DNA of 64,000 bases from NCBI RefSeq assembly GCF_964340835.1, contig NZ_OZ204251.1; one strand, 5' to 3'. The DNA is from Bombilactobacillus bombi. Lineage in GTDB: Bacteria > Bacillota > Bacilli > Lactobacillales > Lactobacillaceae. A program made the translations under genes and the position numbers. Below the pieces are notes generated by a model. That model had not been told where the DNA came from. It saw nothing but the letters and a program-made list of their open reading frames with translations, and did not search any database. This document shows positions 34,113-43,056 of the stretch, one piece after another (position 1 is the stretch's first letter; each line of letters starts with the position of its first letter).

Positions 34113-35267
34113 TTAGGCCTGATAGCGACTAACACCATCTAAATAAGTTGCTTGCAGATTCATTTGTGGATCTAAGACAATAAAGTCAGCTGCACGACCA
34201 GGTAAAATTGCCCCTGCATGATTGGCAATTCCAGCACTTTGAGCTGGAGTAGAAGTAGCCATTTTGACAGCCTGCTCTGGAGTGGCAATATTCCAGTCAA
34301 CTAGATTCTTAATAGCATCATTTAGTTTTAAAATACTACCAGCTAAGTTATGAGTCTCATCTTTTAGGCGAGCAGTGCCATTACCAACTACGACTGGCAA
34401 TTCACCTAACATATAATCTCCATCTGGCATCATACCTGCAGACATACAATCTGTCACTAAAACAATATGCTCTGGACTTTTAACATTAATTAAAATCCGG
34501 GCTGCATAAGGATTAACATGATGACCATCGCAAATCAGTTCATCATTCACACCTGTTAAACTCATCGCTGCACCCACCATCCCCGGTGCACGATGATTTA
34601 GTGGACTCATCGCATTAAATGTATGAGTAAAGGTGGTTGCTCCTGCTTCCACACAAGCTTTAGCTTGTTCAAAAGTAGCAGAACTATGACCTAAGCAAAC
34701 AACAACGCCTGTTGCACTCACTTTTTGTGTAAATTCAACGGCACCATCGCGTTCTGGTGCAATAGTAATTTGACGCAACAAACCTTGAGCAGCTTCTTGC
34801 CACTCATTAAAAGTATCCACATCAGGATCCCCAAAATATTTTGGATTTTGAGCTCCTTTATGTTCAGGTGTAAAGAAAGGACCCTCAAAATTAATACCTG
34901 CTACCTTAGCACCAGTAAATTGGGATTGATTTTGGGCGATAGTAGCACAAATATCGCGCAATTGTTCTTTGGATCCTGTAACTGTTGTTGGCAACCAGGA
35001 GGTGACACCACACTTTAATAACCCTTGGGCCATAGCATCAATGCCCGCCGCATCATTGTCCATGACATCATGACCTAATAATCCATGAATATGAGTATCA
35101 ATTAACCCCGGAGCAATCCAGTCGTGACCATAATCTAAAATTTCACCAGTAGGTTGCTGTGATTCTGACAAATAATGTCCAAATTTACCATCATCAGTTA
35201 TTTCTAAATAACCGCCATTTTCTGTCGTATTATGCAAAAAGAATTTTGCCGCATGCAAATATTTCAT
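34113..35267 (-). CDS. nagA: N-acetylglucosamine-6-phosphate deacetylase
   Basis: A 384-residue amidohydrolase that removes acetate from GlcNAc-6-phosphate in amino-sugar catabolism and wall recycling. Metal-site and catalytic motifs: GLIDTHIHGLLGHDVMD, GINFEGPFFTPEHKGAQ (metal-binding Glu), CLGHSSATFEQA and FTHTFNAMSPLNHRAPG, and VLVTDCMSAGMMPDG (catalytic Asp). The ATG at 35267 is preferred because GGGAGG lies 7 bases upstream; the frame extends 22 codons further without a site. nagB is not adjacent. Confidence 0.93.
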   Translation of the reverse strand: MKYLHAAKFFLHNTTENGGYLEITDDGKFGHYLSESQQPTGEILDYGHDWIAPGLIDTHIHGLLGHDVMDNDAAGIDAMAQGLLKCGVTSWLPTTVTGSKEQLRDICATIAQNQSQFTGAKVAGINFEGPFFTPEHKGAQNPKYFGDPDVDTFNEWQEAAQGLLRQITIAPERDGAVEFTQKVSATGVVVCLGHSSATFEQAKACVEAGATTFTHTFNAMSPLNHRAPGMVGAAMSLTGVNDELICDGHHVNPYAARILINVKSPEHIVLVTDCMSAGMMPDGDYMLGELPVVVGNGTARLKDETHNLAGSILKLNDAIKNLVDWNIATPEQAVKMATSTPAQSAGIANHAGAILPGRAADFIVLDPQMNLQATYLDGVSRYQA

Positions 35268-35341
35268 TAGTTTTCCTCCCGATTGGTATATTCCAATTAA
35301 ATTGTACGCGCTCTCGCCTTCAATGACAATCAATTTTTGAT

Positions 35342-35374
35342 AATAAAAAAGAGCGAATTAATTTCGCTCTTTCT
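35342..35374 (-). terminator. Terminator of ddl
   Basis: AAAGAGCGAA and TTTCGCTCTTT hairpin; T residues follow on the minus strand. Confidence 0.8.
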
Positions 35375-35382
35375 GGAGATAA

Positions 35383-36441
35383 TTAATTATTATTTTGTTG
35401 TTCATAAATTCTTAACTTACTTTGAACAATTTTCTCACATAAATCTTCATAGCTAATGCCCACAACTGCTGCTTCGCGCGGTATCAAAGACCGTGGTGTC
35501 ATTCCAGGCAAAGAGTTAGCTTCTATCACATAAGCTGTATCATCTGCCACGAGAAAATCAATGCGGCCATAGTTCTGCATGCCTAATGCAGCAAAGGTTT
35601 CTTTAGTTAACCGTTGCATTTGCTTTTGAATGGAATCATCTAATTCTGGTGGTGTAATAAAATGAGTCACCGAATTATCTTGGAATTTATGTTCGAAGTC
35701 ATACCAGCCGCTAGTTACCACAATTTCGACAGGTGGCAAAACTTGTCCATCGACAATAGCTACTGAAAACTCCCGTCCTTGAATATATTCTTCAATTAAG
35801 GCTTCATTATCAAACTTTAAGGCATCCTTTAATGCTGCAGCTAAATCTAATTCACGACTAACAATGTGAGTCCCAACGCTGGAGCCACCATTAGCTGGCT
35901 TAACAACCACTGGAAAATCAAATGGAATTTCAGAAGCAGATAATTCTACTTGATCAGCAACAATATATTGAGCTGTTGGGATTTGATTTTGTTGGAAAAT
36001 TTCTTTAGAAAATTTCTTATTCATCGCCAAACCTGATGCTAAAGTGCCACTACCAGTGTAACGAATTTCAAATAAATCTAATACTGCTTGAACCTTACCA
36101 TTTTCCCCATCTTCGCCATGCAAACCTAAATAAACCATATCTGCTGCTTGACAAATCTTCAAAACATTGGGGCCGAACAAGGCTTTACTTTTTCCTGGAC
36201 GTAAGGCATTAATTTTTTCATCTGTCAGAATCTCATCACTGATTTTTGTTGGGTCCTCTTGTTCAGGTTCAGTGGTAAATAGCTCATCAATCTCAGTATC
36301 TTGAACATCTTTACCTAAAAATAAATCCACCAAAGCGACTTTATAACCCTTAGAACGCAAAGCATTAGTAATCTTCACACCGGAAGATAAAGAAACGTTA
36401 CGCTCAGTACTACGGCCCCCAGCTAAAACTACAATCTTCAT
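35383..36441 (-). CDS. ddl: D-alanine--D-alanine/D-lactate ligase (Phe-type)
   Basis: A 352-residue ATP-grasp ligase that joins D-Ala to a second D-residue for peptidoglycan precursors. Motifs: VVLAGGRSTERNVSL, YLGLHGEDGENG, VVKPANGGSSVGTHIV and EANSLPGMTPRSLIPREA. In the omega-loop region the sequence is GWYDFEHKFQDNS, with Phe253 where D-Ala-D-Ala enzymes have Tyr (KY). In Leuconostoc and heterofermentative lactobacilli this Phe goes with D-Ala-D-Lac synthesis and intrinsic vancomycin resistance. GGAG is 8 bases before the ATG. Single gene with its own terminator. Confidence 0.93.
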   Translation of the reverse strand: MKIVVLAGGRSTERNVSLSSGVKITNALRSKGYKVALVDLFLGKDVQDTEIDELFTTEPEQEDPTKISDEILTDEKINALRPGKSKALFGPNVLKICQAADMVYLGLHGEDGENGKVQAVLDLFEIRYTGSGTLASGLAMNKKFSKEIFQQNQIPTAQYIVADQVELSASEIPFDFPVVVKPANGGSSVGTHIVSRELDLAAALKDALKFDNEALIEEYIQGREFSVAIVDGQVLPPVEIVVTSGWYDFEHKFQDNSVTHFITPPELDDSIQKQMQRLTKETFAALGMQNYGRIDFLVADDTAYVIEANSLPGMTPRSLIPREAAVVGISYEDLCEKIVQSKLRIYEQQNNN

Positions 36442-36634
36442 AGATTTTCTCCTTAATTAAAATCCAATTTATCTATACTTCTAGAACCTTAAGTGTACCA
36501 TAAAAGCTAGTTCAAAAGCTACGCTCTGCCTTTTTAAAAACATTTTGGATTTAATTAATTCATGAACAAATTCAGAACTTTTTATGCTCTTTTACCTAAA
36601 TTGCAGTATCTTAATAGTGCTTTGAACCACTGAC

Positions 36635-36643
36635 TGCTATAAT
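36635..36643 (+). promoter_or_regulatory. Extended -10 promoter of the DUF1002 gene
   Basis: TGCTATAAT carries a perfect TATAAT (36638-36643) with a TGN extension; no good -35. It lies 36 bases before the start codon. Confidence 0.45.
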
Positions 36644-36679
36644 TATCTTGAAGCGATGAAATTATGAAGGAGATTTTGA

Positions 36680-37621
36680 ATGAAAAAATTATTAGGTATA
36701 CTAACAGCCATGCTATTGGCTTTTATAGGTGTTTTCGGACTAGAATCAACAGTTAAGGCTGATAATTGGGACACTCCGATTATGACATTGGGCTCTTCTC
36801 TAACTCCAGAACAACACCAAGGTACAGTTGATGTTTTATCAGAAAAAATTCATAATAATAATTCTCAGCAAATCACTGTTAATGGTGATACTTTAGTTAA
36901 GTATCTCAATCCAGCAGGGGATAACTTTACGAGTAATTCAGGAGTTTGGTCTTCAGCACTTATTGAAAAAACAGGCCATGGTTCTGGAATTAATGTCGAA
37001 ATTGTCCCTTACAATGGCAAAAATAACATTACAACCATCACGGCTAATCAATATCGTAATGCCGCATTAACTGCTGGTGTAACTGATGCTAATATTTATG
37101 TGACATCAGCTACTCCTATTGATGGCTCGGGTGCTTTAGCTGGAGTGTATGCCGCTTTCAGCCAAAATGGCAACTCGCTCAACCAAGATCAAGTTACTGC
37201 TGCTCAAAATGAAATGGGAACTCTCAGTAAAATCACCCAACAAAATGAAGGTCAAAAAGGTTATAGTGACGCTCAATTAAACAACGCTGTGGCGCAAGCT
37301 AAAAATGAAATGGCCAAAGTTGGACCTAATATTACAGTCAACCAGATTACCAATATCGTCAATAACACTATTAAAGACAATAACCTGCAAAATGTTCTTT
37401 CCGATAATCAAAAACAACAAATTATTAACATTTTAATCCAGGTCCGCAATTCAGGAGCATTAAAAAATGGCGACTTCAAGAATCAAGCTGGTAAATTAAG
37501 TGATACCATTAAAAGTAAAGCTCAAGGCATCTTCAATAAAATTAACACTCCACAAAATCAAAATTTTTTCCAGCAATTATGGACTAGTATCGTCAACTTT
37601 TTTAGTAACCTATTCCATTAA
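36680..37621 (+). CDS. Secreted DUF1002-family protein
   Basis: A 313-residue exported protein: signal peptide at residues 1-27 (LLGILTAMLLAFIGVFGLESTVKA), then a DUF1002-like domain (TLGSSLTPEQHQGTVDVL; GAALAGVYAAF-like stretch DGSGALAGVYAAF), an Asn/Gln-rich helical region, and an aromatic C-terminal segment (FFQQLWTSIVNFFSNLF) that may bind the membrane. No function is established for the family as far as I know. AAGGAG lies eight bases before the ATG. Single gene ending near a bidirectional terminator. Confidence 0.8.
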   Translation: MKKLLGILTAMLLAFIGVFGLESTVKADNWDTPIMTLGSSLTPEQHQGTVDVLSEKIHNNNSQQITVNGDTLVKYLNPAGDNFTSNSGVWSSALIEKTGHGSGINVEIVPYNGKNNITTITANQYRNAALTAGVTDANIYVTSATPIDGSGALAGVYAAFSQNGNSLNQDQVTAAQNEMGTLSKITQQNEGQKGYSDAQLNNAVAQAKNEMAKVGPNITVNQITNIVNNTIKDNNLQNVLSDNQKQQIINILIQVRNSGALKNGDFKNQAGKLSDTIKSKAQGIFNKINTPQNQNFFQQLWTSIVNFFSNLFH

Positions 37622-37668
37622 TTAATAGGAAAAATAAGACTTACTCTTTTAAATGATAACGACAAATA

Positions 37669-37695
37669 AGAGGCGGAACAATATGTTCCGCCTCT
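37669..37695. terminator. Bidirectional terminator
   Basis: GAGGCGGAAC, loop ATAT, GTTCCGCCTC, one of the most GC-rich stems in the window, between two convergent secreted-protein genes. Confidence 0.75.
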
Positions 37696-37703
37696 ATTTA
37701 TCT

Positions 37704-38588
37704 TCATTTGAAATTTTGTCTTTTAATAATGGCCTGACCAGCACGATCATAATGCGAATTATATGGTGCTCGTTCACCTTTTTCGTTTACATAATTTTCA
37801 TACGCTTTAATTCCTGCAGCATCACTTTCTTGAATATCTGGCTTCAAAAAAGTTTGAACAATATAAAAACGCCCGTATCCATCAGCGACAATCCCCATTC
37901 CTACTTGCGTAAAATAAGGATTCAGCATACTTTTACGGTGACCTAAATTAGGATTACCAGGATCATCATAAAATTCACCAATAGCGTTAATAGCAGTTTT
38001 ATTAATATCATGTAAATCAAAAGCCGTTTCAATATTTTCGGCAGCATAACCTACTGGATGACTTTCAAACCACCATCCTGCATGACTCAAATATCCTTTT
38101 TGTCGTAAATCTTCGGCTCGACGTTGCGAAAAAGCGCTCAATTCTGCATTATTGGTTAGTGGGTGTAAACCATTTTGAGCCCGCAACCGATTTAATTCAG
38201 TCAACATAGCATTAATTAAAGCACTTTGATCAGCATTGACATTCGCTACTGGTAACAACTGACCTGTTTGCGGATTAAAATTAGCTTGGCTTTGATCGGC
38301 CCGCAGCCATTCTGAAGTGGATACTTGATACATCAATTGATGTTGAAAATTTTCAGGTCCTCCATCAAAATAGCGGACAACGCCTACGCGCCAATCAGTA
38401 TTGGCTAGTAAAACACGGTCCACAACTCTTTCGCCTTCACTATTATATAGACTAGCATAAGGCGCTTTAGTCACTGTCACTACTGGATAATTATACGTAG
38501 CGGCTTGACTAGTGCTGTTAGTCATTTGAAATCCTAAAACTAACGCCAAAGTAGCTGTCGTTAAAGTCAAATAGTGTTTCCAACACAT
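37704..38588 (-). CDS. Secreted CAP-domain (SCP/PR1-like) protein
   Basis: A 294-residue exported protein with a signal peptide (residues 1-30, HYLTLTTATLALVLGFQM...SQA). A small N-terminal domain (VTKAPYASLYNSEGERV...EWLRADQ) resembles the surface-layer attachment (SLAP-like) domain. The CAP domain is at about 125-265 (MLTELNRLRAQNGLHPLT, KGYLSHAGWW, AAENI, NPNLGHRKSMLNPYFTQVGMGI). The conserved His/Glu of the CAP cavity are present. The ATG at 38588 has GGGAG about 10 bases upstream. Function is unknown; related bacterial proteins are extracellular. Confidence 0.82.
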   Translation of the reverse strand: MCWKHYLTLTTATLALVLGFQMTNSTSQAATYNYPVVTVTKAPYASLYNSEGERVVDRVLLANTDWRVGVVRYFDGGPENFQHQLMYQVSTSEWLRADQSQANFNPQTGQLLPVANVNADQSALINAMLTELNRLRAQNGLHPLTNNAELSAFSQRRAEDLRQKGYLSHAGWWFESHPVGYAAENIETAFDLHDINKTAINAIGEFYDDPGNPNLGHRKSMLNPYFTQVGMGIVADGYGRFYIVQTFLKPDIQESDAAGIKAYENYVNEKGERAPYNSHYDRAGQAIIKRQNFK

Positions 38589-38682
38589 AACTTTCACACT
38601 CCCTCTGAAGTTTATTTTATCATCATTGAGCACTAGACAAAACTATTAATTAATCTCCCTAAAACGGAAATGATAAGGATTG

Positions 38683-39336
38683 TTACATTTGATCCATTGT
38701 TTGATTCAAAAGCTGATCCACAAAATTATTATCTACATTAGCAGCATGTCCTTTAGTCCAAGCAAATTGTAAATTGGTAAATGCTGATAATTGATTATAT
38801 ATTTGTTGCCATAAATCTTTGTTTAAAACTGGTTGACCGTCAGCTTTTTTCCAGCCTCGCTTTTGCCAACCTGCTAACCATCCTTTAGTTAAAGCATTCA
38901 AAACATATTGTGAGTCTGATACTAAAAGAATATTTTTGTGTGTCCAATTAAGAGTATTTAATTTTTCAAGCCCCTTAACAACTGCCCGCAGCTCCATTTG
39001 ATTATTAGTTGCTCCTAATTGACCAGCACTAGCTTGATAATGTTTATTTTGACTTTTAATTAAATAAGCCCAAGCGGCCTTATCAGTTGATTTTACATGA
39101 CCCCCAGCATAATTACCTGTGTTGCGAGTGCCACCATCAGTGTACAGTAAAACCTCAGGCGTTTCGGGAGCTTTTAATGAAGATTTATTGTTTTTTATAA
39201 AGGACTGAGCAGCACTTAATTCTGTAAAACCTTTAAATATTGCACCTTTAAACCCTTGTACTTGTTGTTGCGCTTCCGGCCAGGTTGAATATATCCCTGG
39301 GTGGCGCCCCTTTTTCACTGCATAATACTTTTTCAT
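38683..39336 (-). CDS. rnhA: Ribonuclease HI with N-terminal RNA/DNA-hybrid-binding domain
   Basis: A 217-residue enzyme that degrades the RNA of RNA-DNA hybrids. Residues 1-45 form the viroplasmin-like hybrid-binding domain (KKYYAVKKGRHPGIYSTWPEAQQQV). The RNase H domain has the four acidic catalytic residues in LYTDGGTRNTG, QMELRAVVKGLE, LVSDSQYV and NNFVDQLL. The ATG at 39336 is preferred over an upstream in-frame start because AGGTGA lies about 5 bases before it. It is divergent from the lipase-like gene, and their promoters share a short intergenic region. Confidence 0.9.
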   Translation of the reverse strand: MKKYYAVKKGRHPGIYSTWPEAQQQVQGFKGAIFKGFTELSAAQSFIKNNKSSLKAPETPEVLLYTDGGTRNTGNYAGGHVKSTDKAAWAYLIKSQNKHYQASAGQLGATNNQMELRAVVKGLEKLNTLNWTHKNILLVSDSQYVLNALTKGWLAGWQKRGWKKADGQPVLNKDLWQQIYNQLSAFTNLQFAWTKGHAANVDNNFVDQLLNQTMDQM

Positions 39337-39363
39337 TTTGTCACCTTGCGCTAGAATTAAATC

Positions 39364-39392
39364 TTGAATAACTGTATGATAACTTCTATAAG
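39364..39392 (+). promoter_or_regulatory. Promoter of the DUF915 hydrolase gene
   Basis: TTGAAT (39364-39369) and TATAAG (39387-39392), 17-base spacer, 25 bases before the ATG. Confidence 0.5.
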
Positions 39393-39416
39393 ATAGAATA
39401 GCAAGGAGACGCAAAC

Positions 39417-40250
39417 ATGGGGATGTGGAATCAAAGGAAATTTCGACAGCAGCATTCTGCCTACATACCCACTTGTAAATTACCCACTGAAATTTCTGTA
39501 AACTCTAGTGAAGATCAAATTCCAACTTTTTATGTTCACGGCTTTCGTGGTGGCGATTATACTACTCACGAAATGGTAACCTCAGCACAAAAATTCACTC
39601 AATCGCCCGTATTTTTGCGAGCTACTGTCGATTGGAGCAGTAAAATCCACTATTCTGGCTATTGGTCCACCTCTAAATTTCCCATTATCCAGTTAGTTTT
39701 TAAAGATCGTTGGATTCCTTCCGGTACTATTGAACGTTGGTTTAATCAAATATTGAATGATTTATACCAGCGTTATCATTTTAAAACTTATAATGCGGTC
39801 GGACATTCCTTAGGTGCTGTAGCTTTAGTTTCGTTTTTAATTAACACTTATAATAAGCCGTTGCCCAAGATTAACCATTTGGCACTCGTGGCTGGTCCAT
39901 TTGACGGCGTCGTAGCATTTGGCGATTTACCTAATATTAATCCCTTAAGTCCTGAAGGTAAACCAGCTTTTATGACTCCAAAATATCTTTGGACATATAT
40001 TAATCGCATTAAATTTCCAGCAAATGCTGAAGTTTTAAATATTTATGGCAATGTGAATGATTCATCAAATACCGATAAATATGTTTCCGTGAGCTCTGCA
40101 CGTTCTATTAAGTATATTTTAAAACCCCAAGTGCAACGTTTTGTAGAATACAATGCAGTTGGAACTAGCGGTGAACACTCGCAATTGCATGATGACAAGA
40201 GTGTCTTACAAGTAATTAATAAATTTATTTATAATGATGAGGGCGATTAA
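39417..40250 (+). CDS. Alpha/beta hydrolase, DUF915 family
   Basis: A 277-residue hydrolase-fold protein. The oxyanion region is FYVHGFRGGDYTTHEMV, the nucleophile elbow YNAVGHSLGAVALVSFL (GHSLG), and the C-terminal TSGEHSQLHDDKSVLQVINKFI contributes the His. This matches the DUF915 lipase-like family common in Lactobacillaceae and Staphylococcus. No clear signal peptide, so probably cytoplasmic. GGAG lies 8 bases before the ATG. The next gene starts immediately after its stop codon. Confidence 0.83.
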   Translation: MGMWNQRKFRQQHSAYIPTCKLPTEISVNSSEDQIPTFYVHGFRGGDYTTHEMVTSAQKFTQSPVFLRATVDWSSKIHYSGYWSTSKFPIIQLVFKDRWIPSGTIERWFNQILNDLYQRYHFKTYNAVGHSLGAVALVSFLINTYNKPLPKINHLALVAGPFDGVVAFGDLPNINPLSPEGKPAFMTPKYLWTYINRIKFPANAEVLNIYGNVNDSSNTDKYVSVSSARSIKYILKPQVQRFVEYNAVGTSGEHSQLHDDKSVLQVINKFIYNDEGD

Positions 40251-40643
40251 ATGGAACAATTACAGCGATATCATCCAATTTTTACAGAAAATTACCAGTG
40301 GGAATTTTTGAGTAATTTAACTGGCAAAGCACTTCAAGAATTTCTAAAAACTGACATTCCCACTTCAGCCCGTTATGCTAATCAAGCTATGCAACAAATC
40401 ATGGCTAATAAAGGATTAATTTGGGGAGTCATCCCTAAACAAAAGACCAATTTGATTGGTATCATTGAATTACAAAATATCACCAATAAAAGTTTGCTAT
40501 TAAACTTAAACTTTCAACAATCGGTACCCCAAGAAATTTTAATTCGTTTACGTTACTTTATTAAACAACAATTAAATATTCAAAAGGTCTATTTTAATCC
40601 TGATGCCAAAAATCAACAGGAGTGGCAAGATTTTTTTGCTTAA
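40251..40643 (+). CDS. Short GNAT-like protein, function uncertain
   Basis: A 130-residue protein whose ATG directly follows the stop of the hydrolase gene, so translation is coupled; GAGGGCG precedes the ATG. The layout LIWGVIPKQKTNLIGIIELQNI...IRLRYFIKQQLNIQKVYFNPD...WQDFF recalls part of an N-acetyltransferase (RimJ/RimL-like) fold, but the acetyl-CoA-binding loop (Q/RxxGxG/A) is not evident. It could be a degenerate or specialised acetyltransferase. Low confidence on function, good confidence that it is a gene. Confidence 0.65.
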   Translation: MEQLQRYHPIFTENYQWEFLSNLTGKALQEFLKTDIPTSARYANQAMQQIMANKGLIWGVIPKQKTNLIGIIELQNITNKSLLLNLNFQQSVPQEILIRLRYFIKQQLNIQKVYFNPDAKNQQEWQDFFA

Positions 40644-40705
40644 AATACTGCTATACTATGTAAATTGCAGTAAACTAATATCAATACTTATTTGTGGAGT
40701 TATTT

Positions 40706-42166
40706 ATGAATTGGATTATCGGGATTTTTTTAATAGTTATTCTTTTAAACACAATTGCTGCTATTATTACTGTTTTTCACCGACAACGGAGCATTCCCGC
40801 TACTTTAGCATGGCTGATTGTACTCATGCTGCTACCTATCGTGGGATTTTTTATTTTTGCATTTTTGGGCCGTGGAATTGCACAAGATAATCTGTTTGCA
40901 ATTAGTCACGTAGAACATATTGGGCTAGATCATCTTAAAAAGATGGTCCAAAATGACGTTGCGCGCAAAAGACCCCATACAGAACACGAAACCACTAACC
41001 TGGTCAAACGCCAAGCAGAATTCTTTGACAGCCACGCAGATGCTCCCATTACTACTCACAATAATACCCAAATATTTACTGATGGAAAAGCCAAATTTGC
41101 AGCGTTGTTCCAAGATATTGAGCAAGCACAAGAAACAATCCATATTGAATATTATTCTTTTATTAATGATAGTTTAGGTAAGAAGACTGTTCAGTTACTA
41201 ACCAAAAAAGCTCAAGAAGGCGTCGAAGTACGAGTTATTTATGATCGTTGGGGATCCCCAGGTGCTAATAAGAAATTCTTTGCGCCCTTAACTGAAGCTG
41301 GTGGGCAAGTTATGCCTTTTATTACTTCACAAAATGCAGTTACTAAAAACCGCCTTAATTACCATTTGCATCGTAAAATAGTTGTCATTGACGGTTGCAT
41401 TGGTTGGACAGGAGGCTTTAATATTGGAGAACAATATCTTGGCCTTAAACCTAAGTTTGGCTATTGGCGTGATACTCACGTTCGCATTTTTGGTTATGCC
41501 TCGTTATCTTTGCAAGAACGTTTTATCTTAGATTGGAATGCTTCAGTCGATAAACATCATCAAAAAATCCTTTTTCAAGATAAATATTTCCCTACTTCTT
41601 TAAAAAAATCAACTGGCATTACACCTATTCAAATTGTCGCTGATGGTCCAGATAGTGAATTTGACACTTTAAAAGGTGGTTTCATGAGTTTAATCATGAA
41701 TGCCCGCAAAAGCATTCTTTTACAAACTCCTTATCTTATTCCTGATGATTCTATGATTGACGCTTTATTAGTGGCTGCTCGTTCTGGTGTCAAAATTAAG
41801 ATTATGATTCCTAGTATGCCTGATCATCCCTTTATTTATCGAGCAACTCAATTTTATGCTAATTTGTTTACTCGGCAGGGAATTGAAGTCTATATCTATA
41901 ACAATGGTTTTTTGCATGCTAAAACGGCAGTGTTTGATAATGAAGTTTGCTCAATTGGTTCAATGAATCAAGATTATCGCAGTTATAGTTTAAACTTTGA
42001 GGCTAACGCCTTTTTCTATGATAAAAATGTTAGCCGCCAAATGACCAAAATTTTTCAAGAAGATATGCAACAAAGCACTCTTTTAACTAAAGAAATGATT
42101 GCCGAACAGTCTCATTGGTTGAGATTTAAACAATTATTTTCTAGATTATTGTCACCAATATTGTAA
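40706..42166 (+). CDS. cls: Cardiolipin synthase
   Basis: A 486-residue membrane phospholipase-D-family enzyme making cardiolipin from two phosphatidylglycerols. Two N-terminal membrane helices (residues 1-65) are followed by two HKD motifs: YHLHRKIVVIDGCIGWTGGFN and LHAKTAVFDNEVCSIGSMN. The length is typical of Cls. The ATG at 40706 is chosen for GGAG six bases upstream; an in-frame GTG 12 bases earlier overlaps that site. An extended -10 (TGCTATACT) lies near 40650. It ends at a hairpin terminator. Confidence 0.92.
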   Translation: MNWIIGIFLIVILLNTIAAIITVFHRQRSIPATLAWLIVLMLLPIVGFFIFAFLGRGIAQDNLFAISHVEHIGLDHLKKMVQNDVARKRPHTEHETTNLVKRQAEFFDSHADAPITTHNNTQIFTDGKAKFAALFQDIEQAQETIHIEYYSFINDSLGKKTVQLLTKKAQEGVEVRVIYDRWGSPGANKKFFAPLTEAGGQVMPFITSQNAVTKNRLNYHLHRKIVVIDGCIGWTGGFNIGEQYLGLKPKFGYWRDTHVRIFGYASLSLQERFILDWNASVDKHHQKILFQDKYFPTSLKKSTGITPIQIVADGPDSEFDTLKGGFMSLIMNARKSILLQTPYLIPDDSMIDALLVAARSGVKIKIMIPSMPDHPFIYRATQFYANLFTRQGIEVYIYNNGFLHAKTAVFDNEVCSIGSMNQDYRSYSLNFEANAFFYDKNVSRQMTKIFQEDMQQSTLLTKEMIAEQSHWLRFKQLFSRLLSPIL

Positions 42167-42261
42167 ATATAATTAACCTATAACAAAAAATCTCTAATTA
42201 AGTTAGTAATATTATTTACATTTACTTAAGAGGCTGGGAAAAAAGTATCGAAATAAGAAAT

Positions 42262-42305
42262 GCATGAAATCTGTTTTGTTAAACATTAATTTCATGCGTT
42301 TTTTA
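42262..42305 (+). terminator. Terminator of cls
   Basis: GCATGAAAT (42262-42270) pairs with ATTTCATGC (42289-42297), then GTTTTTT. Confidence 0.65.
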
Positions 42306-42963
42306 GTTTGTCTTATAAAGAAAATTTCATAACTTATAAATTTTTTTCACCCTCTTTTGGATTAAAATCGTTTGATATTAATCATGAATCTATTACAAAT
42401 TTACATTGTGCTTATTACTTGTTGACGACGTATTTTGTCACTGTTGCCTTCCAAAATAAATCACTTAAAATCTATTATTAAATAATTATGTCCTGTTGTT
42501 TCTGAATGTCCAACATAAAGATAATCGTACATTATTACCAGTTGGATAGTGCGTATTATGTAAATTTCACTGCCTAGCTTTTAACCAATTGAGTTTAAAA
42601 ATTGAACTAATTATTGAGCCGATTAAGGTGAGAACGTTTAAAACGCATTTTAAACTGTCTAAAAATTGAAATAATAACGTTTATCATTATTTCCATAAGA
42701 AATGTCTAATAATTCAATATATATATAATTTTTCTTTTTGAAAATTACGCAGTTATCAAATTATTAGCAGCAATTAGAAAAAGTATAGTCTAGCCAAACT
42801 TTTTATGTATGATCTACTAACTAATACTATACATAAAATAATATATATTGGTATTTATTTCTTGATTTAGAGACTATAATTCTGAATATGTGAATATATA
42901 TTATTTATTAAATGACATAAATTGTATGAAAATATATTATTATAATTAGTCAACTTGTGCATT
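42306..42963. other. Long gene-free AT-rich stretch between cls and the GH31 gene
   Basis: No reading frame with a credible start and ribosome binding site is seen on either strand. There are short inverted repeats (GTTTAAAA...TTTTAAAC near 42628-42650; an imperfect one around AACGTT near 42670-42700), but no transposase remnant could be recognised. The stretch marks the left border of the hexuronate island and may be debris from its insertion. Confidence 0.5.
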
Positions 42964-43035
42964 TCATATAATATAAAAATGAAAAATCGAATACAAAAAT
43001 AAAAATGTTTTTTGTATCAATCTTTCATTATATGA
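42964..43035. repeat. Nested inverted repeat, possible AT-rich terminator of the GH31 operon
   Basis: TCATATAAT (42964-42972) pairs with ATTATATGA (43027-43035). Inside it, ATACAAAAA (42991-42999) pairs with TTTTTGTAT (43009-43017). It lies just downstream of the GH31 stop codon. It may act as a weak terminator for the minus-strand operon. Confidence 0.45.
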
Positions 43036-43056
43036 TTTATTTATACCAATTATTAA

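Noticed and set aside
40603..40890. 95-codon plus-strand frame overlapping the start of cls
   Set aside because: It overlaps the N-terminal helices of cls in another frame. The cls start has the ribosome binding site.
42221..42245. AGAGGCTGGGAAAAAAGT, resembling a motif common near insertion sequences and terminators in lactobacilli
   Set aside because: No complementary arm or transposase remnant is found nearby, so it cannot be called a mobile-element end.
42461..42532. Short minus-strand frame of 23 codons beginning MYDYLYVGHSETTGHNYL, in the gene-free region
   Set aside because: It has no Shine-Dalgarno and no recognised relative, and is short enough to occur by chance in AT-rich DNA. 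It is noted only as a possible relic or peptide.
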